A stretch of 64,000 nucleotides of DNA from Planctomycetota bacterium (lineage in GTDB: Bacteria; Planctomycetota; UBA1135; GCA-002686595): positions 1 to 64,000 of the forward strand of contig CANKOY010000015.1 of NCBI GenBank assembly GCA_947484275.1, in the 5' to 3' direction. Positions 9,767-18,593 of the stretch are shown here, one piece after another (position 1 is the stretch's first letter; each line of letters opens with the position of its first letter). A program made the translations under genes and the position numbers. Below the pieces are notes generated by a model. That model had not been told where the DNA came from, did not search any database, and saw only the letters and a program-made list of their open reading frames with translations.

Positions 9767-9795
9767 GAGTTCAATGTCCTTCGGCGGGTGTCTAT

Positions 9796-9814
9796 GCCGC
9801 CCGCAACGGGCGGC
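9796..9814 (-). promoter_or_regulatory. Hairpin in the dnaG-rpoD spacer
   Basis: Positions 9796-9803 pair perfectly with 9807-9814 (8 bp, 3-nt loop), between the dnaG stop (9823) and the rpoD start (9766). In E. coli the same spacer contains an RNA processing or termination site that sets the DnaG:sigma ratio. A similar role here is an inference from position. No T run follows on the minus strand. Confidence 0.4.
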
Positions 9815-9822
9815 GGGGTGAA

Positions 9823-11766
9823 TCAGTGATGGGCCGGAGAGGGCGTGCTCTCCCCGACCATGGAAGTTGTGTTTGCGAATTTCTCGCGGCTCATGGCGCG
9901 GTGCAGCTCGGTGAGCCGCTGCGCGTGTCCTGCGGGATCGATCGTGGCCAAGCGGGCGAGTTCAGCCTTGTGTTCTACGAGTTGCCTTGAGGCGCGGTCG
10001 CGCTCGAGGTGCATGCGCGCGCCCTCGAACAAAGCCACGCGGCTCTCTGCCGTCTCGGCGTCCTCGATCAACGGGACCATCAAGTCGCGCGCCGGGTGCT
10101 CTCCCAGACGCGCCATGAGCCCCCCGAGGTCCGGCAGAGTTCCGTCGCTCTGGGCCATGGCCACGAGATCGCGGGCCAGAAGCGCGAGATCAGGATCAGG
10201 GCAAGCGTGTTCCTTGGTACCGAGCAGCGCGCTGAGATGCCCGACCAGCTCTTTCTCCACGAGTACGGCGCCAATCAGGTGACGCCACGCGCTTACGATT
10301 AGGGCTTCCTCGCGGGAAAGTCGGGCAACCGGGCCGCGGACGACCCGCGCCTCGGCGCCGCCGGAAGCCTGTTCGCCGCCTTCATTCTGGGGACGCTGGG
10401 CGCGCTCCGTCCGTTGGCGCTCAAGCGAGCGCTCGCGAACGCGCGCGGGCAAGGATTGGTAGTGATCGCGCACTGCACCCGCGGAAACCCCAAGGTGGGC
10501 CGCAAGTTCCACGAGACGCGCGTCGCGCTGAATCGGTTTCTGCAGGCGTGCGAGCAACTCCATCACGCGATCGACGGCCTGCCAGCGCTTCTGGTCCTCA
10601 AGCGGGTCGATCGACGCCAGGAGGAAGTCGAACCAGCCCGTGCTGCGCTCAAGTTCCGCCTGAAATGCGGCCGCGCCGTGGCGGACCAGGAGGTCGCAAG
10701 GATCCTTGACTCCTGCGAGTTCGGGGCGCCCATCGAAGGACAGCCGCACCACGTCAATGTCGATGTCTAGGACCAGCAGGCCCGCGAGCGCGCGCCAGGT
10801 GGCCTCTTGGCCCGCGCTGTCTCCGTCGAAGCACAGGGTCACTCGTTTGGCACCGCTGCGGCGCACCAGGGCGGCGTGCTCTTCGGTCAGCGCCGTTCCA
10901 AGGACTGCCACGACGTTCCGCAAGGCCACCTGATGGGCGGCCATGACGTCGGTGTAGCCCTCCACCAGAACCATGTGGCCGCTGCGGCGAATCTCCAGGG
11001 CGGCCTGGTCCAGGGCGTAGATCAGCCGGCCCTTGTGGAAGACTTCGCTCTCGGCGGTGTTGACGTATTTCGGCGCTTGCTTGTCCGCGTCGTTGAGGCG
11101 GCGCGCGCCAAACCCCAGGGTGCGGCGGCGTTCGTCGCGAATCGGAATCATCAGCCGCCCGCGGAAGAAGTCGTAGGGCCGGCCGTGATCATTGCGCCGC
11201 GCAAGACCCGTCGCGAGCAGAGGATCCAGAGACTGTCCTTGGGCAAGGACCTTGCCCACCAACACCTCCCCACCGGCCGGGGAATACCCCAGTCCGAAGG
11301 CCTCAATGGTCTCGGCGCTCAGTCCGCGGGCGCGCAGGTATTCCAGTGCTTGGGCGCCCTCAGGTTGCTGAAGCATGCGCTTGAAATACTCGGCAGCACG
11401 GGACAAGACCTCGAACAGGGGATCGTCCGCGCCGCGGGCCTTGCGCCGCGCGCCGTTCGTGGAATTCGACGGAATCTCCACACCCGAGCGCGCGCTCAGG
11501 ACGTCCAGCGCCTCGCGGAAGTCGAGGTGGTCGTGCTTCTCAAGGAAACTGATCACATCGCCGCCGATGCCGCAGGCGCCGTAGCAGCGCCAGGTGCCTC
11601 GCGCCGGATCGACCTTGAACGACGGCGTGCCCTCCTCGTGGAACGGGCAGCAAGCCGTCCACAGCCGACCGCTCTTGCGCAGACCGGGCACCCGCTCGCG
11701 AACGAGTTCCTCGATCGGGACGCGCAGCTTGATCTGCTCGATGGCCTGTTTGAAGTCGTCGGGCAC
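9823..11766 (-). CDS. dnaG: DNA primase DnaG
   Basis: DnaG makes RNA primers at replication forks. I take the GTG at 11766, giving 647 residues that begin [12 protein letters not shown], which matches where primases normally start; the ORF can extend to a TTG at 11889, but that part looks non-coding. The zinc domain has C40-P-F-H43 and, after the strand, C61-Y-G-A-C65. The last pair is spaced C-x3-C, where most primases have C-x2-C. The TOPRIM core is clear ([12 protein letters not shown], then [11 protein letters not shown]), with a helical DnaB-interaction region at the C-terminus. It is the first gene of the dnaG-rpoD pair. Confidence 0.93.
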   Translation of the reverse strand: MPDDFKQAIEQIKLRVPIEELVRERVPGLRKSGRLWTACCPFHEEGTPSFKVDPARGTWRCYGACGIGGDVISFLEKHDHLDFREALDVLSARSGVEIPSNSTNGARRKARGADDPLFEVLSRAAEYFKRMLQQPEGAQALEYLRARGLSAETIEAFGLGYSPAGGEVLVGKVLAQGQSLDPLLATGLARRNDHGRPYDFFRGRLMIPIRDERRRTLGFGARRLNDADKQAPKYVNTAESEVFHKGRLIYALDQAALEIRRSGHMVLVEGYTDVMAAHQVALRNVVAVLGTALTEEHAALVRRSGAKRVTLCFDGDSAGQEATWRALAGLLVLDIDIDVVRLSFDGRPELAGVKDPCDLLVRHGAAAFQAELERSTGWFDFLLASIDPLEDQKRWQAVDRVMELLARLQKPIQRDARLVELAAHLGVSAGAVRDHYQSLPARVRERSLERQRTERAQRPQNEGGEQASGGAEARVVRGPVARLSREEALIVSAWRHLIGAVLVEKELVGHLSALLGTKEHACPDPDLALLARDLVAMAQSDGTLPDLGGLMARLGEHPARDLMVPLIEDAETAESRVALFEGARMHLERDRASRQLVEHKAELARLATIDPAGHAQRLTELHRAMSREKFANTTSMVGESTPSPAHH

Positions 11767-12210
11767 GTGGAAAATGACAAGCCGCGCTGCCGCGCGGGCT
11801 CGTTGTGAACCTGGGGATGGAACCAGAGCTGTCTGTTTGGGGACTGCCGCAAAGCCCGTGGTATTCCTGAGCTGAAGCCTATCCCGCAAATGCGCCTGAA
11901 GCGTTCGAGCCCCCCCTTGAGAGGGACAGGAAGAATCCGACGGTGAGCTTCGGGATGAGTGCCAAAAACCGCGAAAAACCAGCGGAATCGCGAAGCGTCC
12001 AGTCGGGCAAAGTGGTTGCCTGGTGGGGCCGCTGGGGCCAATCCAATCCAGGAGGTGTGTGCCGCGCTGACTTCAGAGTCCGAGACGGCGCACTTTCTAG
12101 CCCCCAGGCAGGCCCGCGCCAAGGCCGCAAAGTTCGGACCAAACGTAGTTTTCTATAACTTTCGTGGAAAACCGTCCGCTGGACCCCGGGATCTTGGGGC
12201 CCTCGGCACC
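11767..12210. other. 444-bp gap upstream of dnaG
   Basis: No supportable gene lies here. Short ORFs on both strands have no recognisable features. The most AT-rich patch is 12143-12165 and could belong to a promoter for dnaG-rpoD, but no good -35/-10 pair with correct spacing was found. The long distance between rsmA and dnaG suggests that dnaG-rpoD has its own promoter in this gap. Confidence 0.5.
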
Positions 12211-13158
12211 CTACTGCCGGACCCGGGATCGCCAGCGGGGGTCGCGGCTGAGGGCCAAGAGGGTTGCCGCGGAAAGGGTCTCGGGCCGGGCAGTCGGTTC
12301 CACGGACTGGGAACTAAGCAATTCCAGCGCCAGCTCCCGCGACCCCAGACTCTTGGAGATCAGCCCCCCCACGGCCTGCCGGCGATGCTGAAAGAGCCGG
12401 TCTACCAGGAGATCGAGTTCCAGCGCGTCCTCGACCGCAGGGCGATCCCCGCGGAGCTCGAGGCGCAGAACGCTGGAGTCCACCTGGGGGCGCGGCCAGA
12501 AAAGCTGGGAGGGGACACCGCGGATGATCCGCGCGCTGAAGGCCAGCTGGATGCGTACAGACAGGGGGCCCCACTGCCCGGATCCCGGCTCGGAGGCGAT
12601 GCGTTCCGCAACCTCGGTCTGTAGCAACACCGTGACGCTGACGGGCGGGTTGTTCAAGCGACCTGCCAGAGCCAGGATCGGGGACGCGGCCGAGTAAGGC
12701 AGATTGGAAACCAGATGCCACGGCCCGCTTGGGGGGAGCGCAGCCAACAGCTCGGGCAGGAACGCGTGCTTGGAGTGGAGCGCATCGCCGAGGATCCAGC
12801 GCACGCGCGGATAGTCGGCCAACACACCGCGAGCCACTTCCAAGAGGCGCGGGTCGATCTCCACCGCGATCAGATCCACCTCCAGTTCCGCGAGATGCAC
12901 GCTGAGAAAACCGGCGCCGGGGCCGATCTCGAGCACGATGTCCCCGGGTCCGACCTTGGCGTCGCGAGCGATGGCGCGCGCCATGTTGACGTCCTGGAGC
13001 AGGTTTTGCCCGAGACGTTTCGAGGGACGAAACCCCATGGCCTCCAACTGGGCGCGGGCGGCGAGGACCGGAGCGCCCGTGGGGTTGGGCCGTGATCCGG
13101 CCTTCGCCAACTCGCTCGCGCGCGCAGGGTCGTCGCTGGCTTCGGGGGAAGAACTCAT
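12211..13158 (-). CDS. rsmA: 16S rRNA adenine dimethyltransferase RsmA (KsgA)
   Basis: RsmA dimethylates two adjacent adenines near the 3' end of 16S rRNA during 30S maturation. The product has 315 residues from the ATG at 13158, chosen because it overlaps the upstream stop (ATGA, 13155-13158). Motifs are K-R-L-G-Q-N-L-L-Q-D (start of the SAM domain), the SAM-binding loop EIGPGAGFLS, the acidic V-E-I-D and the catalytic NLPY within LVSNLPYSAASPIL. A C-terminal helical domain follows. About 40 Ala/Pro-rich residues precede the core. It is coupled to an unexpected partner, a FGE-like lipoprotein. Confidence 0.93.
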   Translation of the reverse strand: MSSSPEASDDPARASELAKAGSRPNPTGAPVLAARAQLEAMGFRPSKRLGQNLLQDVNMARAIARDAKVGPGDIVLEIGPGAGFLSVHLAELEVDLIAVEIDPRLLEVARGVLADYPRVRWILGDALHSKHAFLPELLAALPPSGPWHLVSNLPYSAASPILALAGRLNNPPVSVTVLLQTEVAERIASEPGSGQWGPLSVRIQLAFSARIIRGVPSQLFWPRPQVDSSVLRLELRGDRPAVEDALELDLLVDRLFQHRRQAVGGLISKSLGSRELALELLSSQSVEPTARPETLSAATLLALSRDPRWRSRVRQ

Positions 13159-14084
13159 CCGCGGGCGCCCCCGAGGAGCGCCTCGAGCGCCCTGCGGGCC
13201 GAGCCCGCGGGCACACTGGCACTCAGCTCGGTGAGCAACGGCACCGCGCTCGGACCAAATCTGCGGCCCACGGCCCACAGTCGCGCGCGATCGCTGTCGT
13301 TGCGGCCGAGTTCCGCGGCGTGCGCATTCAGCCAGGCGCGAGCCGGGGCGCAGATGCGAAAACCCAGGTCCTCGAACCGTGCGCCCGGGGGCAGAGATTG
13401 CGCGAAAAACGTGCCTTGGAGGTGCATCTCGCGCTTGTAGTACAGGTAGGACCCGCCAAAAGCCGCGGCGTTGGTGGGCTGTTCCGAGCCCTGGGCCAGC
13501 TCGTCGGAGACCCACTCCCAAACGTTGCCGAGCATGTCGTACAGGTGAGTCGCGGTCCGCCCGCCTTCGAAGGTGCCAACGGATGTCGGCGCATAGGGCG
13601 CGAGCCCGAGTTCCAATGTGTTTGCGCGGCCCTGCTGCCAAGAGTCGGCCCAAGGGTAGGCGAGGGCCCACGGAGAAAGCGCGCAGAACAGCCACTCCTG
13701 GCTGGTGAGCAGGCGCATTCCGGCCCAGTTGGCGTAGAGCGCCGCCTCCTCGCGCGTCACGAAACTCGCGGGGAGCGAGCCGTCGACCCTGGAGCCGGGC
13801 TCGAAGTAGCGGCGAATCAGCGGATCCAGCTCCGCTTCTTGGACCGCGAGAAACGCGCGGAACTCATCGCGCGTCACTTCATACATGCCCACGAGCAGCG
13901 GTTCGCCCAAGGAGATTTCGCTCGCTCCGGCGCGCGCGCCAGAGGCCAGCAAGGATCGTCCCTCACGAACGAAGCCCAACTGTTCGAGTTCGGAGATCGC
14001 GCTGGGCGGCGAGGGTGCGACGTGATTGCCACCACAGGCGCCAACGAGAACGAGCGCCAGCAATAATGCGACTCTGAGTCGCAT
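13155..14084 (-). CDS. FGE/SUMF1-like sulfatase-modifying-factor domain lipoprotein
   Basis: From the ATG at 14084 the product has 309 residues. It begins with a lipoprotein signal (MRLRVALLLALVLVGAC, lipobox Cys17); an ATG at 14117 would add eleven residues before the same signal. The body matches the formylglycine-generating-enzyme fold: GMYEVTRDEFRAFL, ALYANWAGMRLLTSQEW, DMLGNVWEWVSDEL, FGGSYLYYK and GFRICAP. In bacteria this fold is used both for sulfatase activation and for non-enzymatic roles. The copper-binding cysteines of true FGE are not evident, so enzyme activity is doubtful. It probably sits in the cell envelope. It is coupled to rsmA (ATGA), and the OmpA-like lipoprotein gene precedes it by about 145 bp. 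Confidence 0.75.
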   Translation of the reverse strand: MRLRVALLLALVLVGACGGNHVAPSPPSAISELEQLGFVREGRSLLASGARAGASEISLGEPLLVGMYEVTRDEFRAFLAVQEAELDPLIRRYFEPGSRVDGSLPASFVTREEAALYANWAGMRLLTSQEWLFCALSPWALAYPWADSWQQGRANTLELGLAPYAPTSVGTFEGGRTATHLYDMLGNVWEWVSDELAQGSEQPTNAAAFGGSYLYYKREMHLQGTFFAQSLPPGARFEDLGFRICAPARAWLNAHAAELGRNDSDRARLWAVGRRFGPSAVPLLTELSASVPAGSARRALEALLGGARG

Positions 14085-14229
14085 CTCGCTGGCGCCCGCG
14101 TTCGTGGCAGTGTCCATCAGACGAAAATCGCCCTGGGGCCGGTGCGATCGAATCGCTGCGCGAGCGCCGCAATCGAATCGCGGCGCGGAACGGGAGCAAT
14201 CCGGATCGCTTGGCGATCCGGGCGGTCGC

Positions 14230-14946
14230 TCACTTCTGAGCGGGCGTGGGATCGGCCACGAAAATCTCGACACGGCGGTTGCGCTGGCGGTTTTCAGCAG
14301 AGGTGTTCGGCAGCACCGGCTGACTGTCGCCGAAGCCCATCACCACCAAATCGTTCACCGCTGCGTGCATGCCGCGCAACGCCACGGCGACTTCCACTGC
14401 GCGCTCTGCGGAAAGTTGCAGGTTGCCGTGCGGGAACTTGGCCTTGGTCTCAGGCTTGGACACCGGGACATTGTCAGTGTGGCCGCGCACGGAAACTTGA
14501 CCGTGGGGCGAGCTGTCGATGTCGCGGGCCACGGCCTCGAGCACCTTTTGGCCCTCCGGACTCAGACTCGCCGAGCCCAGGGTGAAGAGGATCGCGTCCT
14601 TGACCTGATACAGATTGCCGCCGTCCACGGCGTACTTCGTGACGTCGCCCGGGTTCGTGCCGAACTCCGCAAGCTTGTTCTTCAACTCGGAGAGGCGCTT
14701 GTCGATCGCCTCCATGTTGCTGCTGGCGTCCACGGGATTGGCCTCACTGGCGCGCAGCATCTCCTTCAAGCGCGAATTCTCGAGCAGCAGCTCGCCCATC
14801 TGACGATCGGCTTCGAGCGCTTGCTTTTGAAAGTGCTTGGCCCTGTCTTCCGAATCGTCGAATTGCTCGCGCGCGACGCACGAGGAAAGGACGAGGACAA
14901 GGTACGACGCGCTCAGCGCGATTCGGATGCTCGAAAGTTTGCTCAT
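14230..14946 (-). CDS. OmpA-family peptidoglycan-binding lipoprotein
   Basis: The product has 238 residues and starts at the ATG at 14946 with AGGGAG about 9 nt upstream. A lipoprotein signal ends at L-S-S-C23, so it is probably anchored in the outer membrane. Residues 25-95 are charged and likely coiled coil. Residues 110-230 form an OmpA/MotB-type domain that holds peptidoglycan, with VRGHTDNVPVS, LQLSAERAVEVAVAL and RQRNRRVEIFV. The presence of a Pal-like protein implies a peptidoglycan wall. It is followed after about 145 bp by the FGE-like lipoprotein. Strong inverted repeats lie upstream. Confidence 0.88.
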   Translation of the reverse strand: MSKLSSIRIALSASYLVLVLSSCVAREQFDDSEDRAKHFQKQALEADRQMGELLLENSRLKEMLRASEANPVDASSNMEAIDKRLSELKNKLAEFGTNPGDVTKYAVDGGNLYQVKDAILFTLGSASLSPEGQKVLEAVARDIDSSPHGQVSVRGHTDNVPVSKPETKAKFPHGNLQLSAERAVEVAVALRGMHAAVNDLVVMGFGDSQPVLPNTSAENRQRNRRVEIFVADPTPAQK

Positions 14947-14961
14947 CGGGGACTCCCTGGC

Positions 14962-15016
14962 GAGACCGATCCGGTCTCTTCGTTGCGTGTCAAACCGGCG
15001 GTGGAAAACCGCCGGT
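14962..15016 (-). promoter_or_regulatory. Inverted repeats upstream of the OmpA-like gene
   Basis: Two perfect inverted repeats lie upstream of the start at 14946. GAGACCG (14962-14968) pairs with 14972-14978, and ACCGGCGG (14994-15001) pairs with 15009-15016. On the minus strand a TTGACA lies between them, but no good -10 box sits at 17 bp. They may be a leader hairpin and an operator; only the pairing is certain. Confidence 0.35.
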
Positions 15017-15147
15017 GAGTGGATGTGATTCTTCGGGGGGACCGCGGGAGGCGTGCGCGAACGCGCGCCAAGAAACTCCGCCAGTCGACACGTGGGAGCC
15101 TAGTGATCGCGGAACAGAAAACACGCACTTTCTTGGCACGAAACGAA

Positions 15148-15185
15148 GACGGCCCGCCGACTCTCGCGAGAGTCGGCGGGCCGTC
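15148..15185 (-). terminator. Strong palindrome, terminator of the HTH-TM gene
   Basis: The 38 nt from 15148 to 15185 are perfectly self-complementary and GC-rich. They lie 24 bp downstream of the stop of the minus-strand gene at 15210. On that strand the palindrome is followed by TTCGTTTCG, a weak T-rich tail. It fits an intrinsic terminator and would also insulate the next gene. Confidence 0.65.
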
Positions 15186-15209
15186 GCTGAGCTTCGATTC
15201 GTCGTTCGG

Positions 15210-15731
15210 CTAGTTGAACTTGGCCCCGAACATCCCGGCGACGCCCTTGGCCATGTCGCCGGCGCTGCCGGAACCAACGCTGATCACCACCGGGAAGGCG
15301 AGGATCAGAAGCAGCGTGGTCATGATCAGGGCGATGCGCCAACCCATGCCCTCAACCTCTTCCACCACGGGGGTGGAGCGGGTCGGACTCGGGCGGCGGG
15401 TACGTCCAGCGCCCACGGTTTCGACGCCGACGTCCTCAACGTCCTCTTCCAGGATGGTGTCGGCCTGGGCGATCTCCTCGGTCGCCATGCCGGCGTCGAG
15501 GTCCGAGTCGTCCTCGAAGACCAATTCCTCGCCGGCTCCGCCGAGATCGACCACCTCACCACCGGAAAGCTCGCCGCGCAGGTTTTGCACGTCGCTCTTG
15601 CGCAGTTTCATGGTGTCGCCCTCGCGGAAGGCGCGAATCTCGCCCTCGCTGACCAGTCGCTTCAATTCTTCTTCCTTGAGGCGAAGTTCCTTAAGGGCGT
15701 CCTCGAAGGACATGAACTCTTTTTCGGCCAC
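15210..15731 (-). CDS. Excisionase-type HTH protein with one membrane helix
   Basis: The product has 173 residues and starts at a GTG at 15731 with AGGAG nine bases upstream. Residues 5-50 (FMSFEDALKELRLKEEELKR, then a Ser-Glu-Gly turn and a Lys/Arg-rich strand) form a MerR/excisionase-type winged helix-turn-helix. An acidic, probably disordered segment follows. A single hydrophobic helix (about 132-152) sits near the C-terminus with a short tail. It could be a membrane-tethered DNA- or protein-binding factor; the target is unknown. A small secreted protein gene lies upstream on the same strand. Confidence 0.7.
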   Translation of the reverse strand: MAEKEFMSFEDALKELRLKEEELKRLVSEGEIRAFREGDTMKLRKSDVQNLRGELSGGEVVDLGGAGEELVFEDDSDLDAGMATEEIAQADTILEEDVEDVGVETVGAGRTRRPSPTRSTPVVEEVEGMGWRIALIMTTLLLILAFPVVISVGSGSAGDMAKGVAGMFGAKFN

Positions 15732-15812
15732 GGATTCTTGCTCCTAGGATGGGGTCGGATGAGTCGGGGGACTCGGGGATGTCGGGTCATGACGCCCTGG
15801 GGCGCCGGAAAA

Positions 15813-16277
15813 TCACTGTTTGGACTCGGAGGACGCGTTCTTATTGGTCGGCTGGGCCGTGTTGCCCGGCAACAGACCCTTCTTGTTGAACTCGTCGCGG
15901 AGTTTCTTGTAGGTCCAGTCAGACTTGTCGTTCCAAGCGTCGAGCTGCAGATCCATGTCGATCCGCCGCGCGCCGATGAAGTTCAATCCGCGCGAGCCCT
16001 CGGCGCCGCCCTGGGCCTGATAGACCGCCAACCGGTTGTTGATCGTGTCCACCAAGTACAGGATCGAGCCGCCGGTGATGTCGGTACCGGTCACCGCGAT
16101 CATGCGGTTGTTCGAGTCCGCTGTGGCCGTGTTCGCCATGCTCATCACCTGGCTTTGGGGCGGCTGGGGCGCGGGCGGCGGCGGCGTCTGAGGGCCGCGA
16201 GCCATTCCCAAGGCGCACAGCCCGAGACCGCAGACCAAGAGCCAGCCGGAACTTTCAAGTCTCAGGGGTGAGCGCAT
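15813..16277 (-). CDS. Small secreted protein of unknown function
   Basis: The product has 154 residues and begins at the ATG at 16277. The first 27 residues are a hydrophobic export signal, followed by a Pro/Gln-rich spacer. The core (about 45-130) includes M-I-A-V-T-G-T-D-I-T-G-G-S-I-L-Y-L-V-D-T and R-L-A-V-Y-Q-A, suggesting a small beta-rich domain. A polar tail ends the protein. No family is recognised. It lies 81 bp upstream of the HTH-TM gene on the same strand, and the two may be co-transcribed. Confidence 0.65.
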   Translation of the reverse strand: MRSPLRLESSGWLLVCGLGLCALGMARGPQTPPPPAPQPPQSQVMSMANTATADSNNRMIAVTGTDITGGSILYLVDTINNRLAVYQAQGGAEGSRGLNFIGARRIDMDLQLDAWNDKSDWTYKKLRDEFNKKGLLPGNTAQPTNKNASSESKQ

Positions 16278-16383
16278 GGTGGTTGGGGAACTCCGGGTGG
16301 GCCGAGCGCCGTTGGGCCCGGTCTGAGCGGGCTATCCTAGCGATCTGATTCGGTTGCGGCCACGCGCCGCAGATTCCAGGGGG

Positions 16384-17355
16384 CTACCAGCGCGAAAGTT
16401 CGCCGGAAATCTCCTCGACGATGTCCTTGAGCGTCAGGATGCCAAGGGGCCGCGCGGCCGGCCCCACCAGGACGGCGCGCTGGCCGCTTGCGCGCATCTT
16501 TTCCAGCGCTGCCTCCAGGGAGACGCCGGGCTCCAGGCTGACCAGGGGTCGGAGGTGCCCGCTCAGAGGAACGTCGCGGCCGGCCCCGAGGACCTCCAGC
16601 TGGTGCACATAGCCGATGACGGGGCCTCCGGCGGCCTCGACCACCGGTAGCCTGGAATTCGGTGCGCGGGCGACGCGGTTGAACAGCTCGGCGGGGTCCG
16701 CGCCCAGGACCAGTTGCTGGACGTCCTTCCAGGGGACCATGACGCGCTCGATGGGTTGGGCACGAAGTTGGAGCACGTTGCGCGCCAGGCGTTCCATCTG
16801 GGGCACCGCACCAGTCTCCATCTCCTGGAGGAGTTCGAGCACGCGCTCGCGGCCCTGTGCCCGGGTCAAGGCTTCCGAGGTGATCCCTAGCGCGCGCTCG
16901 ATCAGCCAGGCCAGCCCGCGCAACGGAAGCGTTAGGGGCAGCAGCAAACCCTTGCACAGCGCGAGCAGCGGGGCCGTCGCACCCACCAGCGCATGGGGTC
17001 GGCGCCTGAACAAGTCCTTCGGCAGCAGGTCTCCAAAAAAAAGTGCGATCGGAGTCAGGATCACCGCAACCGCCAGTTCCCGCCACCCGGCGGGGACGCC
17101 GTAGCCCTCGGCGAGACTACCCGTGAAGCGCGACATCAACTCCACCACCAGGTTGTTCCCGAGCAGGATCGTCACCAGCAGCGTCGCCTCGTCCTGAAGC
17201 AAGCTGCGAATGACCAGCGCCCCTCGACGACCTGCGCGCGCGTCGGCCTCGACGCGCAAGCGTGAGACCGAATACAGACCAGTCTCGCTGCCTGAGAAAA
17301 CCGCGCCGACCAAAAGACACAGGGCGGCTAGGACCAAGAGCAGCCAGGGACTCAT
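16384..17355 (-). CDS. CNNM (DUF21) - CBS membrane protein, short form
   Basis: The product has 323 residues and resembles the CNNM/CorC family linked to divalent-cation (Mg2+/Co2+) efflux. About four N-terminal membrane helices form the DUF21 domain, including FSGSETGLYSVSRLR. A pair of CBS motifs follows (from PIERVMVPWKDVQQLVL to LGILTLKDIVEEISGE). Unlike its neighbour it ends just after the CBS pair and has no C-terminal CorC/HlyC domain. The ATG overlaps the upstream stop (ATGA, 17352-17355). The tandem pair probably arose by duplication and may form a heteromer. Confidence 0.85.
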   Translation of the reverse strand: MSPWLLLVLAALCLLVGAVFSGSETGLYSVSRLRVEADARAGRRGALVIRSLLQDEATLLVTILLGNNLVVELMSRFTGSLAEGYGVPAGWRELAVAVILTPIALFFGDLLPKDLFRRRPHALVGATAPLLALCKGLLLPLTLPLRGLAWLIERALGITSEALTRAQGRERVLELLQEMETGAVPQMERLARNVLQLRAQPIERVMVPWKDVQQLVLGADPAELFNRVARAPNSRLPVVEAAGGPVIGYVHQLEVLGAGRDVPLSGHLRPLVSLEPGVSLEAALEKMRASGQRAVLVGPAARPLGILTLKDIVEEISGELSRW

Positions 17356-18593
17356 GCGTCAGCCCCTGAAGCAACTGGGGCGCGCTCCGGCGTCAGGAAG
17401 ATGTCGATCACCTCGATGCGCCGGCCGTGGACGGAGTGCACTCGGAACAAGAAGGGGCCATAGCGCGCCTCGTCCCCGGCGCGAGGAATGTGGCCGAGCA
17501 GCACGGTGACGAAGCCAGCAACAGTCTCGAATTCCGTGGCAACGACGCGGTGACCGAAGAGATCGTTCCAATCGCGGATCGAGAGACCGCCGGCCACGCG
17601 GAAGCCGCCTTCGGGCAGGGCTTCCACGGATTGCTCTTCGTGCTCACCCTCGACCCGCATGTCGCCGACGATCGACTCAAAGATGTCCTCGATCGTCACC
17701 AAGCCCGCGGTGCCCCCCCACTCGTCGACGACGATCGCCTGGGCGAGGTGCTGGTCGCGCAGGTAGGCCATGGCCGCCAGGGCACTGGCCATCTCGGGCA
17801 AGAAGCGCGCAGGGGCCAGGATCTCGGCCAGAGGACGCGGCTCGGGCGCCAGTAGGTCGCGCAGGCGGACGCGGCCCACGATTTGGTCCGCATCGCCATC
17901 GATGACCGTGATCCAGGGCAGCTTGAGCTCCAGACCGCGGGCAATCGCCTCGGCGCGGTTGTCCTCGTTCCGATTCAGAAAAACCATCTGCACTCGCGGA
18001 GTCATGACGCTGCGCACGCGAACACTCTCCAACTCGATCACGCCTGTCAGGAACTCCGCTTCGCTTCCAAGCAGGACCCCCTTGTCGGCGCTGCGTTCGA
18101 GGGCCTGCGCCAAGGCTTCGTTGGTCACGCCGGCCTCGCGGTGTCCTGCGGGCCCCAATGCGCGGTAGAACAACTCCAGCAGCCACTCGAGCAGAATTCG
18201 CAGTGGCCGCATCAGGTGCACGAGCGTCAACAACGGCCGTGCGGCCCGGCGCGCCATGGCGACACGCGACCTGAGCGCGATGATTTTGGGAATCGTGTCG
18301 GCGAAGGCCACGACCACGACCACTGCGCCCAGGCCCCACATGGCCTTCGCGAAGGGTTCGTCCACCGGCGCGAGCCTTGCGCTGAAAGTGAAGAACAGCA
18401 GATTGACCAGCAGGTTTGCGAACAGGACCGCGATCAGCACGCCGCGCGAATCGGCCATCAACTTGACCGCGTCGGGGCCCGCGCGCTGGCGCTCCGCGGG
18501 AGACAGACTGAAAAGCGCGGTTTCCGAGGCGCTGATCAACCCCGATATCACCAGCAGCGCGGCGAGCAAGAGCCAGGTCATCGCGTCCGTCAC
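17352..18593 (-). CDS. CNNM (DUF21) - CBS - CorC/HlyC membrane protein
   Basis: The product has 413 residues. The N-terminal DUF21 membrane domain has SGLISASETALFSLSPAER. The CBS pair spans roughly residues 190-320 (VRSVMTPRVQMVFL and DEWGGTAGLVTIEDIFESI). The C-terminal CorC/HlyC transporter-associated domain runs from about 330 to 400. The family exports or regulates Mg2+ and related ions at the inner membrane. It starts at a GTG that overlaps the histidine kinase stop (GTGA, 18590-18593); an ATG four codons later is also possible. It is coupled downstream to a shorter paralogue. Confidence 0.87.
   Translation of the reverse strand: MTDAMTWLLLAALLVISGLISASETALFSLSPAERQRAGPDAVKLMADSRGVLIAVLFANLLVNLLFFTFSARLAPVDEPFAKAMWGLGAVVVVVAFADTIPKIIALRSRVAMARRAARPLLTLVHLMRPLRILLEWLLELFYRALGPAGHREAGVTNEALAQALERSADKGVLLGSEAEFLTGVIELESVRVRSVMTPRVQMVFLNRNEDNRAEAIARGLELKLPWITVIDGDADQIVGRVRLRDLLAPEPRPLAEILAPARFLPEMASALAAMAYLRDQHLAQAIVVDEWGGTAGLVTIEDIFESIVGDMRVEGEHEEQSVEALPEGGFRVAGGLSIRDWNDLFGHRVVATEFETVAGFVTVLLGHIPRAGDEARYGPFLFRVHSVHGRRIEVIDIFLTPERAPVASGADA

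Noticed and set aside
11879-12142. 87-codon minus-strand ORF upstream of dnaG
   Set aside because: It has no family features or ribosome site, and a low-complexity composition; it is treated as non-coding.
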